Shown here in pieces: positions 12,061 to 26,700 of a stretch of 64,000 bases of DNA. The position numbers were made by a program, and so were the translations under genes. The notes under the pieces are model-generated. The model was not told the origin of the DNA. It saw only the letters and a list, made by a program, of their open reading frames with translations, and did no database searches. This DNA comes from Pterobdella sp. o SKG-2022. Lineage: Eukaryota > Annelida > Clitellata > Hirudinida > Piscicolidae. The stretch is taken from the NCBI GenBank assembly GCA_964035795.1, contig OZ038321.1, forward strand, positions 9,762,294-9,826,293, in the 5' to 3' direction. Every line of letters begins with the position of its first letter. Within the stretch, counting starts at the first letter, position 1.

Positions 12061-12810
12061 TTTAATAGTATTTAATGACAGTCATTTTGCCTTCTCTAGA
12101 GAATTTTTTTTTCTACTTTAGCAGTCATAGTTTGACGACCGGTACTCTCCTACTTTCCCATAAGCACCCTGCAGGGCGAGGCTGGGCCAGCTTGGCTGAC
12201 CTTCTCATTGACGCTGTTGATCAAACTTTTATTTATTTGTTCATTCATTCAGAGCGTGTTTATTTCTTGTCAGCGTTCATTCCCTTAGCCTGAAAGGCAA
12301 GTGTTTTGTGTCATGGTTGTTTCCATTAGCCTTTGCTTCTAACGAGAAGCTAACCCACAAGGCAGTGGAAATTAGACTATATTTAGGCCAAAACTAATTT
12401 AGATTTAGCTAAAACTATTTTTTATTAATACTAGCTTGGGAAACAGTTTTTAATAAAGAAATGATTTTTTCATTGTTTCTATGTCTTACAAATATGCAAT
12501 GCAAAAAAACCATCATAATGAAGAAAAAATACGAGTTTACATAGCAGTCTTTATTTGAAGACATATGTTTACTTCAAAAAGGTAAGAATTTTTTGGGAAA
12601 AAAAAACACTTGCATTGAAGTAGTCTCATCTGGAATAAGAAGGAACAGGTTTTTAGAAGTTTACAGGTTTCTACATGTGATAATTATCAATTTCCTTTAT
12701 AAAACAAGTATGCCAAACGTTCTTTCTTTTTTGTATGACAGATAAATCTTTCTAGAATAATCAAAATAAAGAAAAAATTCAAATACTTCATAATTAAAAC
12801 AATTATTGTT
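12061..12810. other. Unassigned stretch with a GC-richer patch
   Basis: 12130-12380 is clearly less AT-rich than its surroundings (CCCTGCAGGGCGAGGC near 12170), and one frame reads AGRGWASLADLLIDAVDQ. I cannot assign it. It may be a UTR or part of another degraded element. The remainder is AT-rich. Confidence 0.35.
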
Positions 12811-12814
12811 ATGG

Positions 12815-13430
12815 CAAACATGCGGGGAAACAACATATACAAGAAAAGCCAATTGATTTTAGATACAAAGTATGGTTCTTATGCACATCTAGCTGATACT
12901 TTTACCACAAAATCAATTTTATAACCTTTGTTTTGACAGATTTCTTGCAATTTATTGGACAAGTTAACTGAATTAGACCATTTTGGCACGAGCAAAATCA
13001 AATAAAATAGAAACAAATAATGTTCTTTAAAATTTAAAAAGTTGAAAAAAATGATGTACAGTGACTATGGTCCAACAGATAATCTCGCAATCGTAGCATG
13101 GAAAGATGTGGTAACGTAAGCATCAAATGCCTATGCAATCCATACTATTTCAAGTGTTAACAGATTTGGCAAAATTGATGCAAAAAAATAGATTACTGTT
13201 ATATGTACTAAACTTGTTACAATTTACAACTATATGGGAGAAGTCGATCTTTTTGATCAAAACGTTCATGCCCAGAGTGTCTTTTCGAGGGAAAAATAGT
13301 TGTGTCTAATGTTTGCTTTTAAGAAAAAGGCAGCATGCTAGAATGCATGAAATTTGCACAAAATTGGGAAAAAAAATATTTATTGTGAATTTTGTTTCTT
13401 ACATCCGTAAGACGTTAAAAGTTACAGTTG
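12815..13430 (+). pseudogene. piggyBac-like transposase relic (catalytic core to C-terminus)
   Basis: One frame from 13079 reads DNLAIVAWKDVVT, stop, ASNAYAI, SSVNRFGKIDAKK, stop, ICTKLVTIYNYMGEVDLFDQ, NVH. A frame change then gives RVSFRGKN. In piggyBac transposases the order is 'W.D.KVV...SN', 'P...V.RY', 'KEYN..MGGVD..DQ' and 'YR...R.KKWW'. The last Asp of the catalytic set (MGGVD) is present here as MGEVD. Upstream (12830-12890) is KQHIQEKPIDFRYKVWFL, matching 'KP.K.G.K.W.L'. Several stops and at least one frameshift occur. No terminal repeats were found. Confidence 0.78.
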
Positions 13431-13585
13431 TTTTTAGTGTAAAAGTTAACCCATAATATAGATGGTGCTCGTGAAATTGTTGTTAGGAAGTTATTAGAAG
13501 AATAATAATAAGTAAATAAAAAATATAATTTTAAACAAAAATTTTATACAAATTAATAATAATTTAATAAAAGTATAAATAAATA

Positions 13586-14593
13586 ATGTCGGAATACGTT
13601 AAAAGAGGGAGGCCAAAAAAGTGTTGTGCGGCCGAAAATAACTCAAATGTCCGAATTAATAAATATTGAAAAAACTCAAAGAAGAAACAATTGAATATCA
13701 AAATCAAATTGAAAAATTTATTCAAGAAAAAGAAGAATATATAAATGAAAAAAATCTTCTGCTAAAAAAACTAGAATGTTTGGAGAAAGAATTAAACGTA
13801 GTGAAGAAAAGCAACAATGAGTTTGAAATAAAGTTAATTAATGTTAATAAAATTATAAAAAATTGTAATAATGATAATGTAATTGATGGTAATGAAGATA
13901 ATGAAAACAACTTTAGTAATAATAATGAAAATAATAATAATAATGATATTAATAATAACTACAGTGATAATAATATTGATGAAAATATAATTCACAAGAA
14001 GAATATTAATATTAATTATAATATTAATACTAATGATGGTAATAACAACATTATTGATAATAATAAGAATTCTTTTCACTCTATCCATCATAAAAAGACC
14101 CATTATGCTCGCTACCATTCATTTCCCATCCATTATCCTCCATCCTAAAACCTAAATCATCTATTTCTAAATTCAATCCAGCACCACGATTTTTTTCTGA
14201 ACCTCATATTCCTTTTTTGCCTTTTACTGCTCCACGAAATTTCCACAATCCTAATATTTTCAACCTCAATAGAGAAAATACCCACAATATAAGAAAAATG
14301 AGTAATAATAACTATATTTACTATTATAATAAAAGTAATAAAAATGATATGAAACTTAATATTACGTGCAAGCGTTTCAGAAGAGGTTTTTGCAAATATG
14401 GATAAAATTGCAAATTTGCACATAATAACATGTATAACAGGAATAACACTAAAAAAACGAGCGAGGATAATGCAAATATTGAAAATAGTAAAATTGAAGT
14501 TTTGAATAATTTGAAAAAAGATTTTGATTTTTTAGTTTTAAGACTAGAAAAGTTAATGAAACATTTATTAAAAAAAGCTAATAATAATAAATA
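13586..14593 (+). pseudogene. LINE ORF1: AT-hook-like start, coiled coil, CCCH zinc finger
   Basis: From the ATG at 13586 the product starts MSEYVKRGRPKKCC; KRGRPKK is the core of an AT-hook. Two frame changes (about 13640-13670) then give a heptad-like charged segment (13672-13860: KEETIEYQNQIEKFIQEKEE and following) that should form a coiled coil. An Asn/Asp-rich linker of about 60 residues follows. After another frame change near 14140 comes a proline-containing stretch and then a CCCH finger: Cys codons at 14367, 14391 and 14409 and His at 14421, spaced C-x7-C-x5-C-x3-H. A TAA at 14403 interrupts the finger. A coiled coil plus a nucleic-acid-binding module is normal for LINE ORF1; a CCCH finger is not the usual CCHC knuckle. 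ORF1p would be the RNA-binding chaperone of the element. Confidence 0.7.
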
Positions 14594-14659
14594 GAAATAA
14601 TATAAAATAATAATAATAACAATAGTAATAATAATGATAGTAATGACAACATTAACTAT

Positions 14660-15966
14660 TAAAATGATGATGATGACGAGAAAGATAATAACAATAAAAA
14701 CTTAAATAATTACACAATTGAAATAGATTATTCAAGCTTACCTAATTTTGAAAATCATGTTATAAATATTGGCCACGTTAATATTAGAAGTTTAATTAAT
14801 GAAACATTATCAATCAATAATTTCTTGAAATGGGCAAGGTGTAGCTTTTTATTTATTACTGAAACTTGGCTAAATTCTAACAATCATGACTTTATTAATT
14901 TAAATAATTACAATGTTATTACTAAGAATAGGATGTCTGAAATAGGTGGTGGTATTGCTTCAATAATTAAAAAAATATTATTTATGAAGAATTAACGGAC
15001 AATAATTTATATATTTCTTTTGAACATATGATAATTAAATGTACTATTAACTCTATTAATTACATTTTTATTGTTATATATAGATCACATAAAATATCAC
15101 ATAATGTTTTTATTAATGAATTACTTTTTACAAATATTAGGTCTTATAAAAGAATTATTATTACAGGTGATTTTAATATTAATATGTTAACCAATAACCA
15201 AATATGTATTAATTTTAATAATGTGTTACTTTCTTATAATCTTATACCGGACATAAATAATATAACTAGGCCTTCATCTAAAACCTTACTTGACAATTTT
15301 TTTACCAATATAGATAAAAATGAACTAATTTACTTTTATATAATTTATGATGATATTTCTGATCATTTACCAATATTATTATTTCTAATTTCACTCAATA
15401 GACTAACATCATATAAACCATCAAATAATATATTTTCATATAATAGAGTATTATCATTAGATAACTTAAAATTATTTATTAATAACATAAAAAATAGTGA
15501 TTCATTTAGTGTATATTATGATAATGTAAATGATAATTTTAATATATTTATAAGAACATTACTTCCTCTTTTTGAAAATAGTCTCACAAATAACATGAAT
15601 AATCCTATTGTAAATTATAATACAGAATGGATGACTTTTGGAATATTAAATTCTAAAAATACTAAATCTAGATTATACAAAAACTATTTAAAAAATCCAA
15701 CTTTATTAAACAATAAAAAATACACTATACATACTAAAATATTCAAAAAAGTTATAAAACTAGCAAAACAAAATTATTTTAACTCAAAAATTAAGAAATA
15801 TAATAATAATCAAAATAAACTATGGAAGTTTCTAAATAGTCTAACTAATAAAAGTAAGGTAGAAAACAATCAATACAATATAACACAAATAAACGGAATA
15901 AAGATTACTAATAAATACAAACTAGCAGATATTTTCAATAACCATTTTTCTAACCTTGATCTCAAT

Positions 15967-16031
<65 letters not shown>

Positions 16032-17639
16032 TCCTAGTAAAAATAATATTAATAATTCTAAGTTTATCCCATCCAACATACCAATTCAAGATAATCTTGA
16101 TAACTATTTCAGTTTTAATAATGTAGAAATTAATAATATTTTTTTTAGTTTAAAGCAAATAAATAAATCACATTCTAACGATATCTATGGATTGAACTAT
16201 GATTGTTTCAAAACTAATATTATATAATACTCACTATTTTTTCAATTTAATTAATATGTTTTTTAAAAAAGGTGTGTTTTCTGAAATTTAAAAAAAAAAT
16301 AAAATTATACCTATATTAAAAAATAAAAGTAATATGCGAGACTTAACCAATTATAGACCAATTACAATAACTCCTATATTTTCAAAAATAATAGAAAAAC
16401 TTGCCCATAACCAAATTTATAATTTTTTAGATAATAATAAACTAATTAACATAACCAATATGGATTTCTCAACAATAAATCAACAAACTTATGCTTAGAT
16501 ATGTTTAAATATAATGTTGTAAAAAACTTGGAATTAAAAAATTTTTATATCAGTATTTTTTTGATTTGTCTAAGGCTTTTGATTGCATAAATTTCGATCT
16601 ATTATTTGAAAAACTTCATAGACTTAATTTTCCATTATTATCAATTAAGTAGATAGAATCTTATATAAAAAACAGAAATCAAGTGGTTGATTTAAATGAG
16701 GTACAATCCAAACCTTTGATTAAATCTAGGGGAGTTCCCCAAGGTTCAATATTAGGTCCTTTACTATTTATCTTATTTATTAATGATTTTTCTATCAACA
16801 ATAATAAACATTTATGCTGATGATATTCTTATTTCTTTTCTTATTACTAATGATAATTATGAACAGATGAATAATGATATTAATAATGAATTAAATAGTA
16901 TTAATAATTGGTTTAAAAGTAATTATCTTATGGTTAATACAAATAAAACTTATCATACTGTTTTCAAAAACATTAATACTAATTTCAATATAAATAATTT
17001 GAATTTTGTATTAGATAAAAATCCTATTACTTATAAAATCACTTTCAATACTTGGGTATAATATTTGATAATAATTTAAGTTTTAAACATCATATTGACT
17101 ATCTAGTGAATAAACTATATAAAATAAAGAGTAAAATATATTTCTTGAAAAAGACTTATAAACTAAATACTATAACTCTCTTAAACTTGTACTACTCTCT
17201 TTTTTACCCACATATTAATCATTGTAACACTGTTTGGGCATGTAATTATAAATCTAATATACAAAAAATTCAAGCACTACAAAACTTAACAATCAGAATT
17301 ATCTTTAATTATCCATTTGATAAACATATTAATTATAAAGATTTAGAAATATAAATAACGTAAATATATTACACACCTTAATGTTTAGTTTTAAACATAC
17401 AAATAATCTTCTTCCTGAATATTTCTAATCTCTTTAACACTAGAACCTATAACTACAATATAAAAAATAATAATAATTTAATTATAGAAAAATATAGAAC
17501 TAATAAAAAGAAATTATCTTTTAGAGTAAAAGGTGCTAAATGTTGGAATCAATTACCAGATAATCTTAAATCCATAAAATCATTAAAATTATTCAAAATC
17601 TTTGTGAAAAAATATATTCTAAACAGCTCTAAGTTATAA
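14660..17639 (+). pseudogene. LINE ORF2: EEP endonuclease plus reverse transcriptase
   Basis: The endonuclease begins NIGHVNIRSLINE (about 14770), with FITETWLNS, then GGGIAS. A one-base slip near 14975 shifts it into a 399-codon frame (15028-16227): VIYRSH, TGDFNINML and SDHLPILL are the EEP hallmarks. An in-frame (AAT)n at 15973-16029 encodes 19 consecutive Asn in the linker. After 16227 the RT continues in broken frames: IIPILKN, DLTNYRPITITPIFSKIIEK, FDLSKAFDCI (motif A, 16560), GVPQGSILGPLLFILFINDF (motif B, 16733) and YADDILIS (motif C, about 16810, intact). Then come a thumb, HINHCNTVW, IQALQNLTIRIIF, and a C-terminus with GAKCWNQLPDNLKS ending at 17639. There are about four frame breaks and two in-frame stops. 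Confidence 0.85.
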
Positions 17640-17889
17640 ATCTAGTCTGTTATTACTTTATTTTTTCTTTCACTCGATTTGAATTCTTTGTTTTGTTTTG
17701 TTTTTTTTTTATGCCATTTCATTTACGGTATATCATTATACCCTTGAAAGACATGTTTTATTAATTTGATTTGTTTCTATTTAAGCCATTTTCTTTCATT
17801 CTTATAAGTTGTTTTAATTAGTTTTGTTATTCATTTCACTTAAACTTTTTGAGTTTCATGTAGTTGTTTATATCAATAAAAGAATTCTG

Positions 17890-18575
<686 letters not shown>

Positions 18576-19100
18576 AGAGACATCGTATGTTCTTTTGCAA
18601 GCTTGAATTTTTACAGTAAATGCAGATTATGAGGATCTATAAACACTTGTTGAAAATTTCAGATCAATAAAAATTTTCTCTAAGCAAAAACTTTTCATAC
18701 TTCATTAGCAAAGTTGTAAAGAACAGTAGAGAATTTAAAGGGAAGAGATTTAAAAAATTATTTTCTAAAGTTAATGATGCTTTAATTATGTAATATTTTC
18801 TATTTTATGAGATCTGTTTTAGAGCATTCATGAATAGTGCAATTATTGTTTGATGTTATAATTTGGAGCTTAACTCCTACTCCTTTTTTTTGTATCGTTT
18901 ATATTTTCTTTGATAGTGGGTTCTAGGCTTGGATATTAACATAGCATTGTGGTTTATTATAGCCACTGATTATTATATTATGTTTTTTCTTTTTAAGCTT
19001 TACGAATCAGAAGGTTTTTTTGTAAAGTATTTTTATCATTTTGAGAAAAAGCTCTATTTATATCTGGCTTATTTTATAGAAACAAACACTAAGATTAATT
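18576..19100. other. AT-rich non-coding stretch
   Basis: Nothing was recognised on either strand. Confidence 0.45.
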
Positions 19101-19107
19101 GAAAAAA

Positions 19108-19236
19108 AAAATAATAACAATAATAATAATAATAATAAATAATGATAAAAATAATAATACTAATAATAATAATACTTATAATAATAATACTTATAATTAT
19201 AATAATAATAGTAGAAATAATAATAATAATAGTTCG
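19108..19236. repeat. Imperfect (AAT)n
   Basis: AAT/ATA repeat with ACT, GAT and ACTTAT interruptions; two ATAATAATACTTATAAT units occur side by side at about 19170-19200. Confidence 0.9.
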
Positions 19237-19499
19237 TAAAAGTAACTTATATTATCTAGTGTGAAAATTGTTTGGAAGTCACGATATTTATATAGAGGAA
19301 TGAGTGAAACTATTGCATAATTCCTGAAGATAAATCATTGACTTGAATAATTGTAGCTAATTATAAGGCCCTTTGATGGAGAACTTAATGGTTAAATCTA
19401 TACAGATGATTATGCAAGCAAATGAAAAGAAAATTGCTATGAAATTACTAATGAAAATGAAGATCTTTTTTTGTCTTTTGAACCTAAGGGATACCGAAG

Positions 19500-21036
19500 C
19501 GAAATAATGACTAATTGGTCATTTAGCGTTGTTCGCTTTGTTTTTATGTGATATATTTGAGTATTCTCCTATTCCTGCAGCTTGTGGGAGCTCTTTCCAG
19601 TATGCTCCATGTGAATCTGGGTGAAAGATCTTAATAGAGCTGTTTAGCTGGTTCTGAGTTGCTTTTCTCCTACTCATGTTCCACCCATCTAATTGTAGCG
19701 TTCCTTAGGTTCTCGCCGATGTATGTACCTTTGCAAGAGCATACCCTTTTGTAAATTACACGGTGGTGATGCGTCAATTTGTCCTTGATAGAAAAGAGTG
19801 TTCGGACTTTGCTAGTTAGCCAGGAATACAAAATTCTGATATTGAAATTCGTATATGACTCTAGTTTATTCAAAAACTATTTAAGTGTTCGGACTTTGCT
19901 AGTTAGCCAGGAATACAAAATTCTGATATTGAAATTCGTATATGACTCTAGTTTATTCAAAAACTATTTAATCTCGCATTCATTTTTGGGGCAAAATGGT
20001 ATTTTGGCATGGACGTTTGCCCGTTCATCAAAAAATCCCGCGGGATTAGAATCTCCTATTTTGGTATCTCGAACTTATTAAATTGACTCATCAGAAATTT
20101 ACTGGGGTAGCCAGCTCTGGTAAACTTTGCGGTGATTTCATCCTTTTCATGGTCGAAATCTGAGCCGATAGCTTTGGCTCTGTGCAGCTCACCCGTGATG
20201 ACATTTCTCTTGTACTGCAACGAAAACTGAGAGGAGAAGTGAAAGGGTAGTTTACTGCTTTTGTTGACAACATGAAAAGAATAAGAACCGTCCTTTCTAC
20301 TGGTTAGATGAGTATCCAAGAACTTTGTCGGGTTCTCTTCCAGCGTCAGCTTGATGTTTGGATGAAACGTGTTTGGTGCTTTGAATAGTTTGCTTTCCAC
20401 GTTCTTCTTTCTGCGAACAAAAGCATTATCCACATAACGGATATAGAAGATCGGGGAAGCAGGGGACACCAATTGTTTGTCCATGTCGTTTAAGAAACAA
20501 CCCGAGAACACTACGGACAAAGGACCTTCTATTGCGACGCCGTCTATTTGTTTATAGAGGTATCCGTTGGCTGAGAAGATGCTTTCAGTAGTAACCTTTT
20601 TCATCAATTTTACAAAGATCGTTTTGCTGCACAAAGGGGTTAGTTTCTTATTGACATAGATTTGTTTGAAAATATACTTGATGGTGTGATCTATTGCCAC
20701 ATTTGTAAACAACGATTCAACATCATAGCTGACATCCTCTTCACCTTGAGCCCTGGGAAGAATACCGCTAAGGAGTTTAGGGAAATGTGTATTTATTGTC
20801 AATCAGTGATTGAAGCTATTTCGCCAGCACCTTTTCTGCGTAGTAAGTGCAAGTATTAGTTTGATCGATAAGTGGTCTTAATTACGAACTTCCAGGTGTG
20901 ATGTCTTGAAGAGAAGCCGCATTATGAGTCTTGGCTGTGGCAAAGAATCTAGCCGGTTGGTTGTGCGATGGCCGCATTGCCTCGTAATCTGGATGGTTCT
21001 TAAAATGTCGTGAGAGAAATGATTGGAAAGATTTAT
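19500..21036 (-). pseudogene. Penelope-like element: RT plus GIY-YIG endonuclease
   Basis: Minus strand from 21036: HFKNHPDYEAMRPS, RFFATAKTH, a stop, LRPLIDQTNTCTYYAEKVLA, then a long open block (20802-20056) with EEDVSYDVESLFTNV, QIDGVAIEGPLSVVFSG and IRYVDNAFV. These match the Penelope RT order 'AKTHK..LRPI.....', 'SYDVESLFTNVP', 'Q.DG.AMGSPLGP', 'Y.DD.F'. The catalytic YVDD is YVDN here. After KFLDTHLTSRKDGSYSF comes a connector carrying an 87-bp duplication. Next is a GIY-YIG domain: VIYKRVCSCKGTYIGE, RWVEHE, then SEPAKQL and FTWSILERAP (about 19780-19570), ending near TLNDQLV at 19505. Penelope elements use this nuclease for target-primed insertion. Stops and the Asp loss make it dead. 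Confidence 0.9.
19798..19971. repeat. 87-bp perfect tandem duplication inside the Penelope-like element
   Basis: 19798-19884 and 19885-19971 are identical by eye (start GTGTTCGGACTTTGCTAG). The unit is 29 codons, so it keeps the frame and lies between the RT and GIY-YIG domains. Confidence 0.95.
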
Positions 21037-21039
21037 GAT

Positions 21040-23460
<2,421 letters not shown>

Positions 23461-24180
23461 AGAAGTAGGCTCATACGCTCTCTATCCAACAAATTTTCTT
23501 CACTAGACCTAATCCCCAAATCCACTTTGAAACGTTTTTTTTCTTCCTTTGTTATAATGTGCAAACTTTCCAAATTTTCTACACCACTCAGCAACAACCA
23601 CACTTCTACACATCACTGACAGTCTTCGCAAAATCTATCCCACTAGACATGCTGCTGATTTGGTTTCTTAGGTTTTTTTGCTGCTATCGAAATGCTCGAT
23701 CATAACATCATTATTGACTTTTTCAATAGACATTTCAGTAATTCTGATTTTTTTATTTTTGTTTTTGCTACTACCTCTCTCAATGCTTTCAGCTTATTTG
23801 AATGAACAATTTTTTTTCTTTTTTCACACAACTCAACTCAGGCGTGCCGCAAGGCTCCGTTTTTAGACCAATCATTTGTTTCTCTTTATATATCACTCAT
23901 ATATAGCCTAATAAACAGCATGACTTGCTTTTCAACAGTTTGCTGATGACATTACATTTTTCATTAGAGTCTATCCCAGATTCTTATCCCACTCTCCACA
24001 ATGTAACTAGTTGTTTTTTCACTCTAAATTTTTGGTTTTCCATAGTCAACTGAAACTAAATCTCACTAAAAGCAAAGTGATGTTTTTCAGCAGCTTTTTT
24101 TCACAATTTTCCTTCTGTGGTAACTCTCGACGGCACTATAGTTTCTTCATATTGGGGTTTCGTTAACTCAACAGATGTTT
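23461..24180 (+). pseudogene. CR1/L2-type RT relic, same family as 6284-7223
   Basis: The nucleotide sequence matches the earlier copy over about 23590-24165. Matching stretches include CACACTTCTACACATCACTG, CAGGCGTGCCGCAAGGCTCC (motif B), TTTGCTGATGACATTACATT (motif C) and GGTAACTCTCGACGGCAC. Many indels and stops make it more decayed than the 6284 copy. The first 130 bases (23461-23590) contain SSLDLIPKSTLKRF in one frame and may be a diverged RT start. Confidence 0.8.
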
Positions 24181-24237
24181 CGCAGGGCGGTACTTCTTTA
24201 ACTCTTATGCTAAAAATATTGAATATCTTTAGGCGCC

Positions 24238-24587
24238 AGCCAATAGTTAATGAACCAATCATAGAATTTCAAAAAACTGTGAAAGCTCTGAAATAATCAT
24301 TTTTTCACATTCGTATCTAAATAAAACTATTTTATTTGATATTTGAAATAAAAATTTCATTTCATTTTAAAGAACACTATATTTAAGGACTTTTTGTAAA
24401 ATCCGTAAATATTGAAACATTAATATTTTTATGAAAAAAAAACTAAAATGTTTTAACTAACAAAGCTTTTTGTACAATCATTAAATATCTAAACATTCTA
24501 ATACATTAATATTTTCAAGAAAAAAAAACTAACATTTTCAACTAACAAAGCTTATGATTGGTCCAATCTTCTTCACTTCTATTGGCT
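24238..24587. mobile_element. TIR element, copy 1 (CCAAT-bearing ends, internal tandem unit)
   Basis: The left end AGCCAATAG (24238-24246) is matched by CTATTGGCT at 24579-24587, and ACCAATCATA (24254-24263) by TATGATTGGT at 24553-24562, so the termini are two nested perfect inverted repeats of 9 and 10 bp. Inside are two tandem units (24390-24465 and 24466-24550), each starting CTTTTTGTA and ending AACTAACAAAG. There is no coding capacity. A diverged second copy lies at 63500-63831. No clear target duplication. It looks like a small non-autonomous DNA element of unknown superfamily. Confidence 0.65.
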
Positions 24588-25680
24588 AAAGATAAAGCAG
24601 ATAAACATATGCAAGGTAATTAGGAACTTCTTCAGGGTCTAGTTTATATATTGAAATAAATTTCAAAATTACCTAGTTTGCACTAAATTGTTACTTGTTC
24701 TCTTACGGAAGAAATTTCATCTAAGTCTCAAAATTAAAAAAAAAAATATTACTAAGAAAAAGCTTTTCTGAGGGCAAGAAACCTAATATACTTTATTTAA
24801 AGTTTAAAAATATTAAATAAACAAGAAACTTTATAATTTTATAATCATGAAACTTGAAACAAGTATAAAATAACATAACCCTGAAAAATGTTGGCAGAAT
24901 TAGCCACTGCAATTCTAATGAACCTGAATCTTATGAAATTCAATAAGTATCGAATTCTTTCGATTGCAGAATTTTCAATATAACAATTTTCATGTTTATG
25001 GAAATCAATGAAACTTTTTGACTGGATAAAATAATGTCACACTCTATAAATTGGATTCAACATCGTTGAATTTGAAGGCAATTTATATCGAAAGCATTCG
25101 ACCAGAAATGAAGTGTTAAAAATTTACTTTGAAGTAATCAATAGAATATTTAAAACGACTTTTATTGAAACTTTTTTTACATAAAAACAAAAATTTTTTA
25201 AATATAAATGAATACTTCGATACCCAGTTTTGTCCCTGAATTATTAATAATACTATAATCGTTAACGAAAGTCTTAATGCTTCGGAAACCTTTAAGTTAA
25301 TAATTAAAACTAACGGTTTTTTTTCTGAAACATGCTTAGAGCAGTCGAGCTTGCAGCATCATTTCAAAAATACATTCTATATAATTTTAAAACTAAACGA
25401 AGTTCAAGATAATCCTAGTAAAAAAAATTTTTATACTTACTTTGCTTTTGGGAACTGTTGAAAACATTTAAAAGGTAATTTTCAAATGTTTCTAACCAGC
25501 TTCTGCACGTTTTAAGGACAAAGCGTAAAGACCGATATAAAAATTATATAAAATAAACACACTAAATATTTTAATCTACATGTATGAATATAAACATAAC
25601 CTACTCCCATCATCTTTTGGTAATCTAACAAAAATTAAAACTTAATATAATAAAAACAAACACTAAGGTTTATTGATAAA
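24588..25680. other. AT-rich non-coding stretch
   Basis: Nothing was recognised. It is AT-rich with short homopolymers. Confidence 0.45.
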
Positions 25681-25821
25681 CTTAATACACGAAGTTTTTC
25701 GTAAGAGTATCTTATAAATATAACATCACGAACAAAAAAAGATTAATTTCAAAAATTCTAGAACAAATAAAAAACTATTATCCCTAACTACTCAAGGACC
25801 AAAAAATTGGAACAAATTACC
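25681..25821 (+). pseudogene. CR1-type RT extreme C-terminus relic
   Basis: The frame ending near 25821 reads NKKLLSLTTQGPKNWNKLP, the standard last block of CR1-like RTs ('..GP..WN.LP'). Only about 25-30 residues can be followed. The next LINE fragment starts immediately after it. Confidence 0.5.
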
Positions 25822-26700
25822 GTGTCGATGAGATGGCAGTCTGGATGGAATCCAATAGTCTTTAACTCAATAGATCCAAACTGAAACTATATGGTTTTTT
25901 TCTTTGAGAAAGGTGAACAAGTTACCAACCAAACAGATAAGGATACTGGATACTTTCATATCACCTTCAAAAAGTGTCAAGAGCCTGGGTGTTTTCATGG
26001 ATAGAGACTTGAGCATGAACTCACATATAAGTAAGATGTTGCAAGCAGGCTTCTCAGCTTTTAGGCAGATAAGGTCCATTAAGAAGTGTCTTTCTTATGA
26101 ATCGTTCAGGACCCTTGCTGTTGCTTTGATTCTGAGCAGAATAAATTATTGCAACACATTGTTAGCTGGGTTACCTGAAAAGCAGCTGTGTAGAGTCCAG
26201 TCTCTTATCAACACTACAGCCAGGTTAATTACAGGCACAAGGAAGTTTGGCCATATAACTCCATTTTTGAAAAAATTGTATTGAGTCAAAGTTAGGGATA
26301 GGGTAGTTTATAAATATTATTACTTATATTTCAATGTAGGCTAGGATATGGTCAAAAATACATATCGGAAAGACCTATCTGAAATACCTGAAGGGCGAAA
26401 GCTTAGACCTTCGGACTCAACCAATTTATACGTCCTCAAGTCCAAAATGTCTAGTATTGGAAAGCGTAGGTTTCACGTTGAAAGTCCAAGTTTGTGGAAC
26501 GGCTTGCTGGAAGGTTTAAGAAGGGTTAGAAAAGTGAAGGACTTTAAAAAGAGGCTAAAAACTAGTTTTTTTAAAAAATATTAAGCTGTTATAACCTATC
26601 ATTATAATAAAATATTTTACAAATATCAAGGGGTCTTGAAACTCTCTGGGTTAAACATCAATATAATAAATCTCGCAAATTATTATTATTTGTCATTATT
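25822..26700 (+). pseudogene. CR1/L2-type RT C-terminal fragment with 3' end
   Basis: The thumb starts EMAVWMESNS (25828), then KSLGVFMDRDLSMNSHISKM, ILSRINYCNTLLAGLPEKQL and LINTTARLITGTRKFGHITP (to 26284). After one stop (26281) it continues to PEGRKLRPSDST, SPSLWNGL and ending FKKRLKTSFFKKY with a stop at 26582. The order is that of CR1/L2 ORF2 downstream of motif C. The 3' UTR ends in ATTATTATT near 26680. The 5' truncation is typical of LINEs. Only two or three lesions are visible, so it is younger than most relics here. Confidence 0.85.

Noticed and set aside
13586..17639. Alternative genetic code (stops read as sense) to explain in-frame TAA codons
   Set aside because: Frameshifts accompany the stops, and the two intact host genes use standard code with normal stop codons.
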